Notes under the pieces: generated by a model | Databases searched by the model: none | The model's input: only the letters and a program-made list of their open reading frames with translations | What the model was told of the DNA's origin: nothing | Program-made: the position numbers and the translations under genes | In this document: positions 34,101 through 45,549 of the stretch, piece after piece | Layout of the letters: each line of letters starts with the position of its first letter | How positions within the stretch are numbered: the first letter of the stretch is position 1 | Assembly (NCBI RefSeq): GCF_036373705.1 | Contig: NC_089858.1 | Span: 35,188,749 to 35,252,748 of the forward strand | Length of the DNA stretch: 64,000 nt | Reading direction: 5' to 3' | Origin: Amia ocellicauda | Lineage: Eukaryota > Chordata > Actinopteri > Amiiformes > Amiidae

Positions 34101-37100
34101 CAGCGCTATGATTTCTACAGGTGACACTTCTCTGGATCAGCCTCATTACTGTGGCAACAGAAGAGCACACACCCACTGCGATCCAGCAGGCCCTTTGCGC
34201 TGGTCCCAGCTGGGGTGGTGTGCTGTGTGCCCATCGCGTGTTCTCAGCCCTTGTAATGAGTTTCAATCTACAGAGTGGGCACTGCTAAAAGGCCTTGGCA
34301 GCGCCGCCTCTCTGGGCGTGTCCCTGAAGCAGAGGATTCACAGTCTTATACTATAAGTGACTGTCTCTCTCTCTCTCTCCCTCTTGCACGTTCGCGGGGG
34401 TGTGTGGCAGGTGGGCCGTGGCGCTGGCACTGTGCTGTTTGATCCTGCTGGTCGTGGTACTGAACATCTTGGGTCTGGTGTTGGGCAGCACGGGGGTTCA
34501 CCTTCGGCAGCACACCGATGACGACAGCGTTCTGGCCGCCTCGGGGGCCCGTCTACTCATGGCGTAAGGACCCACAGCTGCCCCCGTCTCCCAGTGGCGG
34601 CTCAGGCAGTGTCGCAGTGTGCTCGCTTGTGGAAATGTGATAATGTGGGTTCAGGGACTTTGCGCCTGGTTAACCAGTCAAGGCCTAACAAATAACAGCT
34701 TTATAGGCACAGAGGCTGAAAGATGTGATGGAGGCAGCTGGGCATGTAAAGGTACCTTATTCCCAGAATGCCCTGTGATACTGGGTATAGATAGTACACA
34801 CATTCACAGGACACTGCATTCAGAGCTCTCTGCTTACAGTACAAAACCAGTTGGTTCCTGGGTGTGGAAACCTGCCCACATAACCTTGACAACAAGGTTG
34901 TCTGTTAGGTCCAGAGCTAGAAGAATTGGAACTGGAATGTGGAATGGGCCTGAAAGAGGAATTGGAATCGGAAAAAGTGGAACTGACCGGGTTGTGTGTG
35001 CGTCTCACTGCAGGGGTGTTGGCATCAGCTTCATCTTCTCCTGGCTCTTCATGCTGGTGGTGCTGGTGACCTTCCTGGTAGGGGGGAACATATACACTAT
35101 GGGCTGCCGGAACTGGCGCAACAAAGAGATCTTGCTGGTGAGGAAACGACACCTGTTCAGTAGCCTTCACTCTGCTGTTTCTTGGCACTTTTCTGTTGTT
35201 GGGTGATTTGTCTGTTTTTGTTTTCTTCATATTGTTTTAATCAGAATATTGTATTGTTGTTTTAATCTGTCACATTCTGTCATTGCTAACCCGTCTTTCC
35301 CTGTGTCCTGCACCTCCAAGTTCCTTGATAATCCGAGAAACCTCCCAGAGTATCTGAACATCAGCAAACTGGGAATGAACTTCAGCATCTCTGAGGTGTA
35401 CAAGTGAGTGCTGCGGACCTCATGATCGCTCGCCTTTGAAGCAGTCAAAGAAATCAGTAGCTGATGCACAGATAAATACATAAAGGATTGGCCTTTCTAT
35501 CCTGCGGTGGCTGTGAATGGGTTGGGGTGGGGGAGGAGAGGGTTTATACTCCAGATATTTTTTCGTATGTTATGCCTACTGTCTGGATCTGCACTGGGGA
35601 GGATATTCTTTTGCCTTTTCTCTGACAGCACTTCCTGTCGGGGGTGCCTCTGTTGTGTTGCAGTGCCTGTGAGGAGGGGAAATCGCTGTATTACTCCATG
35701 CACCTGGATCAGTTTGGCTTTGACTTCGAGGTTGATAAGGTGAGGTTGGGACTGCACAGCTCAGTGTGCGTGACCAAGAGCTACCAGCAGAGGGCGACCT
35801 CTCACAATAATATTGTTAAAGAGTTAAGATTGTGGAGTTACATCTCTTTGACAGAATATAACAGCACCATCTCTGCTAATGTGTTCCAGCTAACCCCCAT
35901 CTCTGTGAACCTCCTGCCACACCATCCTCCATCTCTCTTTCTGTATCTCTGTCTCTCTCTTCCTTGTAGTATGTGAGCAAACTGAACAGCATTATCTCGG
36001 GTCTGTCTGTGAATCTGACTGGAGTGAGACTGCTGTCCAAGAAGGACAAGATGAGAATCTTTTACCTGAAGAACAGCCACATTGCTCATATCAACTACAC
36101 GCTCATGCGAACACAGGTAGTGAGAGAGAGTGTGTGTTGTGTGAGTGGGGATGTGTGCGTATCAGAGCCTTTTTTTTCTGCTGGTAGCCATGTACCCATG
36201 ATATGCAATACCAGCGACTTGCATCAGCAGTCACAGCACAGTTCCTGCTTTTGCATCATGTTTGCCTGGTTGTTGGCCAGTCTCATTAGGGAGTCGATAA
36301 CATTAGAATAAGCATCAGACCCTGCTTGCCGGTGTCCCAGCTGTTGACCATGCTGTATGTGCTGCTCTGGTGAAGCTCCTGCCACAGTAGGGTTAGTCAC
36401 TCAGTGCTCTGTGTTTTGACTCCTCTGTGCAGCTGGACAAGAAAGTGGTCCAGATAGACCTGCTGGGATACGCAGACAGACTGAGCAGTGCTGCCCAGCT
36501 GCAGGTGAGTGTCTGTCATTGGTTCCTGCATGTTTTTTTAATGTATACTTGATATTAATTTGCATGATTTCACACACATATATATAGAGAGAAAGACAGA
36601 GAGAGAAAAAAGACAGAGATTAAAAAATAACATTTGCAGGCGTGACATGGAAAAGAGAAGCTGTAGATTGAAGATAGTGGAAATATCTTGGGGAGGCCTT
36701 CATCCAGCAGTGGATCAATATAAGCGGATGGTGATGATATAATATAGGTCTAGGCCTTGAGTGACACATCTGGAGTTTGCAATTGACTGCTAGGTTGAAC
36801 TCTCTACAGTATATATAGTCCAACTCAGAGCCTATTTCTGCTGCTGCTCACAGGAAGGTTATAGGCCTTGACGTACACTGCTGTAGTTTAGATATGGTAT
36901 TTCTATACTGAGCAAAATGCTGTTTTTCACAGAATGACCCCAGCATCAGAGACAAGTTTGAAGTGGAGGCCATGAGTATCAGAGAGCTGTACAACACCAC
37001 AGTGAGGCAGCAGGAAGCAGATGCAGTGAGTCTGTTTAGGTTTTATGGCATACAATGGTATTTTCCCACACTAACAAGACACAGCACTGTGATTCTGAAA

Positions 37101-39740
37101 TGCAAAGGGAAAAAAGTATGTTCTTTGAAGAAACATTAGGACAAGAAAATTACCATATGGAATCTATTATGAACAGAATAGTTGTTTTGATTGTTTTTTA
37201 TGTTTTTAAACTTCAAAAGTAATTTCACAGAAATGTGGTTTAGTATGTTTTCAGCATGTGACCATTAATGCATTTTAATGTACCCCTTGGCAATATCACA
37301 GGACTGGGGGGGGGGGTCAGCACAGCCTTAACTCTCTGGCTAAGAAGCGACTGTTGTTTCTTCTGTTCACAGCAAAGTATGAATGCAAGTGTTGCTGCGC
37401 TGTCATCAATCAGCCAAACCTTCAAGGTAACGTTTTTGCCTTTTGTGGTCCACATGGAACAGCTTGTATTTTATTGCTTGTGAATTCATGGCTAATGAAA
37501 GCCAGGCAGGCTGTGAGAGCTTCTCCTAAGAGAACAAGCTAATCAAGTCTACTAAAACATCTAATCGAATCAATATTTTAAAATTCTGAATCATTACCAG
37601 CTCTGTGCTCCACCAGGAAAACATGGCTGATGTCTCAGGTTTCATGAGAAAGCCTCTTCTAAACAGGATGCTTGAGAAACGGTTATCAAAAGATGTTTTT
37701 TTTCACTTCCAGAGCACTGTGGACAGAGCCCTGCAGAGCCTCAGCACGACTCAGACTCAAATCTTCACCGAGGGGCCCCTGATTGTGAAGAATGTGAGCT
37801 GGTTTAATGTTATTATAAATGCTCTTGTAACCTGTAAGTGGATAAGGGTGTCTGCCAATAAATAGATATTAATAATAATATTTTTTTACCAACAATTATC
37901 TGGGCTTGAACGCATGAGACCAGAGCCCTGAGCACTACTCCACACTGCGACCACTGAAGTCTGTATGTTAGCCAATACATCCACTTCAAATAGGTATACT
38001 TTTAAAAACTGTGTATTTTTGGCAGGTGACCCAGTGTGTTGTGGACCAAGCAATAAACAACCTTAAGCAGTACCTGACATGGACGAAACAAACCGTGAGT
38101 ATGTGTGTGTTTTGAGAAGCAGGTAGCAGGCGTCTGTGAAAATATACAGCCTGTGGTTTCACCACTTACAACACATTTTACTACTGTTTCTCATGTTGAA
38201 ATCCATGATGTTGTGTAATGTCACGCTCCAAAGGACACACGTTGTCACCGGCCATAACGCGGTGGCCACAGGATTATTCCTAGTCCTCCCCTCCTTTAAA
38301 CCCCCTATGAGATGCCTCTGGTTTTTGTGTCACACGAGAGACAAAGGTTTTTTTTCTGGTTTTCCATACCTGTAATGAGTAAGCATCAGATGGGTGACAT
38401 GTTCTGTAGAAATCCTGACAAACAAGTCTCCCCTGCCCCGGACATGTGGTGTTGCTGTCGGGTCATTTTTTATTTTCATTCATCACCAAGTTCAGAGCTG
38501 TGCAACAGAGCAGTACGGACATTCAGGCTGGTTTTAGCAGATTGTTTCTCTCTCCCTGATGTTGAAGTCAAAGAGGAACCATGGAGGGGCTCTTGCTGGT
38601 TGGTAAATGAGCATTTTCATATTTTTCCGGCCTGAGCCACAACTTCCACCACGGCCTCAACTTCAGGATGGTCACCTGACAGTGTCTTTGTGTGGTGTTT
38701 GCCAGTTTTGCTGAGGGCCTGTAACAGTAAAAGAGAGGAATGTCTTTCTTGTACTTGCAGATCATTACGAAGGTCCTGTCCTGCCTGCCGCTGGCCGTGG
38801 CGTTGGATAACGTGTACACCACAGTGTGCGTGAACACGGTGGACCCCTGGGTGAGTTACAGAGATATTCAACACGTCTGGTGCTGATGAGTGGGGTCTCC
38901 ACAGTGACAAATTAATTTGAAAGTAATTTGGGGTTTATGGGTGCAGGGCTCGTGGAAAAGGGGGTTCCCAGTTACACAGTGACTCTGCATCACAGCCGCT
39001 GACCGCATGCACTACACCTCTTAGTGCCTGTGAGCCGGACACAAGCCTCTGCTGGATGTGACTGAGAAGCAATAATAATACAGTTATTGTCACGCCTCTG
39101 AGTGGGGCCAAGTTGGGGATCTTGTGTGACCAGCCCTCCTGTGTGCTCTCTGTCTGTGTTTCAGAACGCCTACTGGCTCTGCCTGGGCTGGTGCACCGTA
39201 TTCCTCATCCCCAGTGCTATCTTCGCCGTGAGGACCGCCAAGCACTTCAGGCCCATCCTCAGGAGACCCGGGTGAGCGGCAGGAAAGGGAGGGGGCAAAG
39301 GCCTGAGGAAATAACAGACAGCTGTCCATGTTTAGCCCTCTGAACTGTAGTTCTTTCTGTGTGTCTGTAGCTTAAGGCGCAGGAGTAGGTATGGAAAAAC
39401 ACTTTTGTCTGCATTGCTGTGTGTCTGCGTGTGTGCGACACAGAAGGATGTCAATTTTCAAATGAGGGTCTGGGGATAGAAACAGTCTGTCTCGTTCTCC
39501 TTCACGCAAGTGTACTGACATGAATGCCATCGATGGGGGAAGATGGTCTGCTCTAACAATGCTTAAACAATGCTCTTACTGTACCTTCTAAACGTGTCCT
39601 CTTCCCTTGTAACGTGCAGTGACCCCTTTAACACGGACAATACGTTCAGAATACCCAAGGCAAAGCTGAGAAACCCTAGTGTCTACGCCAACTCCAATCA
39701 AAACAACGGCAGCAACTACAATATCAACCTAAGCCAGTGA
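28119..39740 (+). CDS. prom2: Prominin-2, five-pass membrane glycoprotein
   Basis: 23 coding exons give 2466 bp and 821 residues (human PROM2 834): 28119-28335, 29499-29542, 30456-30649, 30903-31023, 32160-32223, 32330-32419, 32823-33007, 33338-33403, 33636-33699, 33970-34120, 34411-34563, 35014-35137, 35321-35403, 35664-35739, 35970-36116, 36433-36504, 36933-37025, 37373-37426, 37713-37793, 38026-38094, 38761-38850, 39165-39271, 39620-39740. A signal peptide covers about residues 1-22. Five membrane segments lie near 90-118, 143-165, 400-428, 450-476 and 747-772, around two large loops with many N-glycosylation sequons. A Cys-rich loop ([13 protein letters not shown]) follows segment 1. PROM2 over PROM1 is supported by ADFSKIPSVEEE and the end [20 protein letters not shown]. 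Prominins bind cholesterol and mark membrane protrusions. Intron 7 uses a GC donor. An in-frame ATG at 28107 would add four residues. Confidence 0.93.
28555..29040. repeat. Degenerate TTTACCATG-rich tract in PROM2 intron 1
   Basis: Loose copies of TTTACCATG, TTTACCAC and ATGATTTTACCA recur between 28555 and 28620 and between 28880 and 29020. It looks like an old, diverged simple repeat. No coding potential is seen in this part of intron 1. Confidence 0.4.
31024..32159. other. PROM2 intron 4
   Basis: The intron is 1.1 kb. A tRNA-like fragment may be present near 31060-31110, where GAGTGGCACAGG is followed by TTTCGAATCCTG, an A-box and B-box-like pair; this is weak. The rest is unremarkable. 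Confidence 0.3.
33008..33337 (+). other. GC-AG intron of PROM2 (intron 7)
   Basis: Exon 7 ends AGCAAG and the intron begins GCAGGC, with a normal TTTTGCAG acceptor. The join gives ADFSK-IPSVEEE, the conserved prominin-2 sequence, and keeps frame with every later exon. No GT donor nearby gives this frame. If retained, the intron ends the protein at TGA 33035-33037 after about 315 residues. The intron also contains ATT/AC simple repeats at about 33104-33120 and 33180-33211. Confidence 0.8.
37831..37877 (+). repeat. SINE/LINE tail fragment in PROM2 intron 19
   Basis: The string CTGTAAGTGGATAAGGGTGT, then TCTGCCAATAAATAG and AATAATAAT, matches the tail at 43765-43832 (GTAAGTCGCCCTGGATAAGG). A complementary tRNA-head-like piece may follow at about 37895-37955. 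Confidence 0.6.
38095..38760. other. PROM2 intron 20
   Basis: The intron is 666 bp. No exon, RNA gene or mobile element is recognised. Confidence 0.4.
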
Positions 39741-39912
39741 AGGAGGTCGACTTCACTGGAAAAGGCTGACACCAGGATCAATTAATTTCCCAGTGATTTC
39801 ACTTTGTTTCAATTTGGCTGAATTTAGTCTATGTGTGCCAGTTTTGTACTGTATTATATATACATATATTTTTCTCCACCTGTTTAGTAGCCTGTGGCCC
39901 TTTCTGGATCCT

Positions 39913-40122
39913 TAAGAACATAAGAAAGTGTACAAACGAGAGGAGGACATTCGACCCATCGTGCTTGTTTGGTGTCCATTAATAACTGAGTGATCCAAGG
40001 ATCCTATCCAGTCTATTTTTTCAGCTTCAGCCACATCGCTGGGGAGTTTGTTCCAGATTGTGACAACTCTCTGTGTGAAGAAGTGTCTCCTGTTTTCCTT
40101 CTTGAATGCCTTGAAGCCCAAT
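39913..40122 (-). mobile_element. 5'-truncated CR1-like LINE fragment in the PROM2 3' flank
   Basis: On the minus strand an open frame reads KENRRHFFTQRVVTIWNKLP followed by SDVAEAEKID, the typical C-terminus of CR1-like reverse transcriptase proteins. It is followed by a 3' UTR that ends near 39913 (reverse complement CATAAGAAAGTG). It is related to the copy at 3197-3362. It lies between the PROM2 stop and a possible AATAAA at 40194-40199, so it may be part of the transcript. Confidence 0.75.
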
Positions 40123-40198
40123 TTTAATCCTTAACTGGATGATTAACTGATGATTTTCAAATAGAGGTTGGTCTAGTTTTTCAAATAAAGAAGCAGTG

Positions 40199-40200
<2 letters not shown>

Positions 40201-40252
<52 letters not shown>
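40201..40252. repeat. AT dinucleotide microsatellite
   Basis: A perfect run of about 25 TA units directly follows the candidate polyadenylation signal of PROM2. Confidence 0.9.
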
Positions 40253-40255
<3 letters not shown>

Positions 40256-40984
40256 TATTCCTGAATGTATTTATTTAAATTATCAATTTAGTTTTTTCTT
40301 AAAATATTCTGTGGCCAAGGAGGGGCTTGAACTGACTTAGCCAAGACTGAGTCCTACCAGCCTATCCAATTCAACTGAGTTATCCAGGCTGCGATTATGC
40401 TGTAACATGTGCACAGTACTGTAACTCCACTTCTGATCAGTACACTACAGTTTAACACATGCTACAATGTGTGGCTATAGACGTGTGGTAGGGGACAGGT
40501 GTCTAGTGCATCTGAGTATCCATTACATTTGGCATTTTGAGTGTGTACGAGTCAACAGCTTATTTGTTTATCTGTATCACTATCTGTGTAGTGTGCCTCT
40601 CAAGAACCATGGCTGGAGACACCTGCTGTGCTGTACGGTACTGGACTGGACTGAGAAGTACAGTGATACTTTCAATTTATTTTAATAAAAAGAGTTTACT
40701 TTAAATATTATTGGGTGTATTTATTCTAATTAATTCTTTATATTTCTCAAAACACTCACTGGTTGAACAGTGCTCAGTCTCAAGCTCAGGACTAATAATA
40801 GTCCCGTGCCCCACTGAACAGCTAGCTGGGCCATTGGGACTGTGCTTTAGCCTGTACTTACTACAGAGGCCACACTGTAACACACGTGTCTCCCACTATG
40901 GACGGTATAATGGCTACATGTGTTGGTAAACACCAGAGTCTGACTTCAGCATACGCTCTTGGTACTAGAACACCCATGAGAGGC

Positions 40985-41100
40985 TCGACCGCAGCAGGGT
41001 GGAGGAGTGGATAATGCTCTGTCTGGACTCCTGAGTGGAGGGTTGTGGATCAGGATGTCTGCTAAGAAATATAATCATAATAATAATGAATTATTATTAT
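40985..41100 (+). mobile_element. tRNA-headed SINE, internally deleted
   Basis: The head GCAGGGTGGAGGAGTGGATA, then ATGCTCTGTCTGGACTCCTG and AGGGTTGTGGATCA, follows the tRNA-like order of A-box and B-box of fish SINEs. It jumps straight to the tail GATGTCTGCTAAGAAATATA, then AATAATAAT. The usual middle part, including the GTAAGTCGCCCTGG stem, is missing. Confidence 0.65.
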
Positions 41101-41261
41101 TGCCATGTACTCCTCTGCTGTGTACAGCACATAGATCCATCTCCTGCGCTGGTAACATGCATGCTGTGATTAATGCACAAAAGGCAGGTGTGTACCATTC
41201 ACAGTGATGGAGATACAACACAGCACATGGAGAGAGAGAGACGGATAGAGTGACGGATATC

Positions 41262-42567
41262 CAATCAATTAAAAATAACCAAAACACAATTGATGCTCCA
41301 ATCACCCTACAGGAATTATCTAGGAAGCTCCAGGCACTTAAACCCAGAAAAGCCTCAGTTATGGTTACTTCCTTGCCATCTGGAACCAGGGGCTTATATC
41401 CCCAATTATAAGAGTGGACACAAATTTGACTCCAACAAATACCGGGGCCTTTGTGTGAGCAGTAACCTGGGGAAGGTCATTAATGCCCGGATATGGGCCT
41501 TCCTTACCGAGTACAGTGTCCTGAGTAAGAGTCAGATCGGCTTTCTACCAAATCATCGCAGTACAGATCATATTTCACCCTACACACCCTCATAGACTAA
41601 CACGTCCACCAAAAAAGTGAAGGCAAAATCTTTTCCTGTTTAATCGATTTTAAGAAGGCATTCAATTCCATTTGGCATGAGAGACTATATTACAGAATTC
41701 TTCAAAGTGGTGTAGGGGGAAAATGTGCAGTATAAACTGTCAACAAAAGATCAGAGTTCTACACTCAGGGGCGGGGTGTGAGACAGGGCTACAGTCTAAG
41801 CCCAACACTGTTCAACAACTACATCATGAGCTGTCACTATGTTGGAGCAGTCTGCAGCTCCTGGCCTTGCTCTCCACGACACTGAAGTCCTGCTCTACAC
41901 TGATGAATGGGTGCTGCGGTCACCCACAGAACGAGGTCTGCGGCAGAACCCGGCCCTGCTAGAGCAGTACTGTCAGTCCTGGGCTCTGGCGGTCAATATG
42001 AAAAAGACAAAAATAATGATCTTTCAAGAAAAGGCCAGACCTCAGGGAAACAAATACCACTTCACCATAGGCACCACTGCCCTAGAACACACTTACCTAG
42101 GTCTGACTATCAGTGCATCAGGTGGCTTTAACCTGGCAGGGAATGCACTCGAAGAAAAAGCAAGAGCTTTCTACACAATCAGAAGAAAATTCCATAAAAT
42201 TAATATTCAAGTAAAAATCTGGCTCAAACTAATTGACAGTGTGATCCAGCCCATTGCGCTGTACGGTAGTGAAGTATGGGGTCCACTCAGTCAACAGGAC
42301 TACACTAGGTGGGACAAACATCCAATAGAGACCCTGCATGCTGAACTCTATAAAAACATACTGCAGGTGCACAGGAGCACACCAAACCACGCATGCAGGG
42401 CAGAATTGGGCTGTTACCCAACTCTCATCAAGATCAAGAAAAGAGCACTAAAATTTTTGAGGCACCTGAAGAAAAGTGAGTCAGACTCACTCCAGTACAA
42501 GGTCCTCCAAACCAAAGAGCTCAGCCCTGAAAAAAGAGTCAGCTGGCCCTGAAGCTCATGGCACTGA
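41262..42567 (+). pseudogene. Dead non-LTR retrotransposon reverse transcriptase, 5' part
   Basis: Reverse transcriptase blocks can be read across several frames: TLQELSRKLQALKPRKAS, NKYRGLCVSSNLGKVINARI, SQIGFLPNHRSTDH, then SCLIDFKKAFNSIWHERLYY, and a long frame at 41839-42552 with VNMKKTKIMIF, YLGLTISASGGFNL and ALYGSEVWGPLS. The catalytic YADD box has become LYTDEWV, and there are at least two frameshifts and a stop after DHISPYTPS, so it cannot be active. The family is a LINE distinct from the one at 4.5-7.6 kb; I leave its clade open. It resumes at about 43836 after an interruption. Confidence 0.8.
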
Positions 42568-43549
42568 CCCCCACCTTTTCCACTGGCATACATGAGCCGT
42601 GCCAGAACCAGGCTGGCGCGGCTCTGCATGTTACCCACTGGCAATTTTGTTTAGCCGACCCGGAACCAGGCCATGAATCTTCGGCCCATTAATGTGTTAC
42701 CGTTTCGAGTGATAGCCTTTCTTCATCTGTAAGTTGGTTCTTTAACCTCCAACATCTGATAACTTTTTTAAACTCGTTCTCTTGCCTCTCACAATGTATA
42801 CACTTATTTATTTAGAACAGTAGACGCTGATAGCTTTTTAATTACGAATTAAACCATGGTAACAACGATACACATTTTTTGAAATAGCTTAGAAAATGTA
42901 TAGCCTTCCCTTTTTCCCCCTAAGTTTTTTACGACCAAGTAGATGTCTCACAAGTTTAAGCGCATTCAACTTTCAGCGCAACACAAGCTTGGCTACACAA
43001 GATAGCCTACTTATGATTTTTATATCACTTTAAACATAAATCTTTGGTGTATCAGTCTTGATGGTGTCAGTCTTGTAATTTGTGAACTTTGGATATAATG
43101 ATTACATTTTATGTACAGTAAGCCACATTAAGCAATTTCTACATTAAGTGTTTTAGACTCTCCCGTTAAAAGCTAATATTTATGTTCACAATGTTATACA
43201 CTACCGGTCAAAAATTTTAGAACACCTCAATTTTTCCAGTTTTTATTGAAAGTTACAGTTTAAGATCTCAATATACTCTGAAATTAAAGCATAGAACAAA
43301 TAAACAAATAATAGAATCGTTTTGTTTAACAAAATGTAACCCCATAAGCTGTCAAACCCTTCCGGTACCTTAAAAGGGCACCAAATCCATGTGCTTCTCG
43401 TTAATCCCATGCTTCACTATTACAGTTTGGTAGCCAAGCCAGTTGGTTTTCACTTGCATTAAGTAAAAAATTAAAAGTCAAAACCATGAGTACAACTACA
43501 CTCTTAAGCTCCTGCATGCCAGGCCAGATCGACTCGAGTGGAAAAAGGG
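42568..43549. mobile_element. DNA element inserted in the LINE ('TTTCCACTGG' ends)
   Basis: The LINE frame stops matching near 42567, where CCCCCACCTTTTCCACTGGC begins. The matching far end is GAGTGGAAAAAGGGC at about 43536-43550, giving a short imperfect inverted repeat of about 15 bp. The family resembles the element at 57457-58693. It contains a Tc1-like end piece at 43199-43455. Limits are approximate and no target duplication is defined. Confidence 0.45.
43199..43455 (-). mobile_element. Tc1-like element terminal fragment
   Basis: After a TA at 43197-43198 the sequence starts CACTACCGGTCAAAAATTTT then AGAACACCTC, the typical end of one Tc1-like family in fish. No transposase domain is readable and no opposite end is present, so it is a truncated piece. 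The right limit is approximate. Confidence 0.65.
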
Positions 43550-43609
43550 CATAATACTGCGAACAGTGACCAGCTTCAGGTCAGCACTGCTTACCTGCCC
43601 CCAATCAAA

Positions 43610-43832
43610 GTCAACCATATAATAAGTCTCTTACTGTACTTGTGTAAATTGTAAATTGGAATTTGTAAAATGTATTATCTTGAATTGCTATGTTTGATCT
43701 AAGTTGAATTTGTAATGATTGATGCCTTGTACTTCTGTATTTTTGCACTTTGTTTGCACTTATGTTGTAAGTCGCCCTGGATAAGGGCGTCTGCCAAGAC
43801 ATAAAAATAATAATAAAAAAAAAAATAATAAT
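43610..43832 (+). mobile_element. LINE/SINE 3' tail insertion
   Basis: TTGTGTAAATTGTAAATTGG leads into TGCACTTTGTTTGCACTTAT and then TTGTAAGTCGCCCTGGATAA, GGGCGTCTGCC and a run of AATAAT. This is the shared tail of L2-like LINEs and their SINEs, here 5'-truncated. Confidence 0.75.
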
Positions 43833-43835
43833 AAA

Positions 43836-44150
43836 GACCAAAACCTCCTATCTGGATCATTGGAAAAATTAACTAAATCCCACAGTAAACTGGTATCTGG
43901 CCCTTAACAGAGAGTTCATACTGGCAGAGTCTCTCTTCACTGTCAGAGATACGAAGCAGAGACAGATCCTGACTCAGTACCGGCTCAGTGCCCACAGCCT
44001 GGCCAGAGAGACGGGCCGACACACGCAGAGCTGGCTGCCCAGAGAGGAGCGGCGCTGTGGTCACTGCGAGACAGGAGAGGTGAAGACACAGACGCACTTC
44101 CTCCTGCACTGCAATAAATATGCCAAAATTAGGGAAATATTATTTAATAC
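43836..44150 (+). pseudogene. Dead LINE, C-terminal part (continuation)
   Basis: The frame reads WYLALNREFILAESLFTVRD, then ILTQYRLSAHSL and a zinc-knuckle-like end RRCGHCETGEVKTQTHFLLH with CNKYAKIREI. This is the C-terminal end expected for the LINE at 41262-42567, in the same orientation. One in-frame stop precedes it (HWKN then stop). Confidence 0.7.
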
Positions 44151-44881
44151 ATTTTTAAATATTTCCCAATTTTTTCAGAACTGATAAATTGAAAAAAAAA
44201 ATAGCTATCCTCCTTGGAGGGAGGGAGTGACACAGTCCCAATACATAGCTGCCTGTCACAGACCCAAATGTAGACAATTATTATTATTGTGATATATTTT
44301 ATTGTTAGTTCCGTATTTTATAAAAAAAATGTTTATGTATATTAAGATTTTATTCATAAATTATATTGTACTTATTTGTTTGTTTGATCTGTCCTGTAAT
44401 ATATGTATTTTATTAAAACACTGTGACTTATTTATTTATTATTTTTCTTATCTTTTGAATTGAAAAATTGTGAAAACGATTACTAAATGTATGTTCACAT
44501 AGAGGGACGTATTCATTTTGCATCTAACTGCATCAGCTCTGTGAAGTTGATTTCTTATTCCTTATTTTTCAACAAAATAAGTAAGGCTTACTTATTGCTT
44601 ATATAAAGATAAGAAGTAATGCTTATAAATAAGAAATACGTAAACAATATTTTATTGAAAAAAATAGAAACAAAGATTTTGAAAAAAGTAACCATTAATT
44701 AGTTCCATAAAACAGTGGCGAGGAAAGTAACCAAAAGGGAAACTAAGGAACAACCATTACTTATTTTTCAAAAACCACGAATCAGAAAAAGAAAAAGAAA
44801 GTAAAGTTATTTTGCTGACAAATTGCAAATATAATTAAGAAATAATTATCCACGACTTATTTATAGAAAAATCTGAAATAA

Positions 44882-44935
<54 letters not shown>

Positions 44936-45240
44936 TATTTTTTGAAAAGTGAGGCATAACAAATAAGGAATCACCTTCACGGAGGTCACATCAGCATCTC
45001 TCCAGCAGGGTCTCCAGCCTCACTCCAGACCATAGAGTTAGAGGTGAAAACGCCAAATTTACACAGACATGCGTTCTAACACAAAAAGTAATACATAATA
45101 TATTAAAACGTTATAATTATACTTCTACGAGAGTATGAACAAATTTGGAGGCTAGTGTACGTATGCTAGTATGTTCTTAAAACTTAAAAAAAGTTTGTCT
45201 GTTTTATAAATAATAGTTTAATATTTTTCTGTTTATCGTA
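44151..45240. other. AT-rich intergenic DNA before CDS2
   Basis: Very AT-rich DNA with a perfect TTA trinucleotide run at about 44885-44936. No gene is recognised. Confidence 0.55.
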
Positions 45241-45549
45241 TTGTCATTTGAAGTAATATTTCACATTTGCAGTCCAGTGATCGTATTATCACCCAACATG
45301 GCTGCACGATTTCTCTCTCATTCGGTTGGCTGGGGAGTGGAGTCTGTGGTTCACGATCAGCGCACTAGCAGATATCGCGAGAGGTGCTGGAGTTGCGGAG
45401 GAAAGACAGCGGGTGAAGGGTTACGCAGCGATCTGGTCAAGGGACTGCCAACAGTGTTAATATTGCACTATATTTTAAACTCGCCGCTGCTCTGGGGGAA
45501 TATCTTACAGACACTTTCGCGGTGAACTGCGATTCCTAACGCCGCTGCC
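45240..45549 (+). promoter_or_regulatory. Probable CDS2 promoter and 5' UTR
   Basis: A CpG-richer, TATA-less block directly precedes the start codon. It holds CCAACATGGCTGC at about 45294-45306, close to the YY1 form, and TATCGCGAGAGG near 45372, a partial match to the TCTCGCGAGA element of ubiquitous promoters. Both sites are inferred from sequence form. The transcription start was not determined. Confidence 0.5.

Noticed and set aside
34619-35206. 195-codon open frame in the PROM2 region
   Set aside because: Only its 3' part (35014-35137) is the real PROM2 exon 12; the rest is intron 11 that happens to be open.
39371-39385. Possible 15-bp microexon in the PROM2 tail
   Set aside because: CTTAAGGCGCAGGAG lies between an AG and a weak TAGGTA; no proper GT donor directly follows, and the gene frame closes without it.
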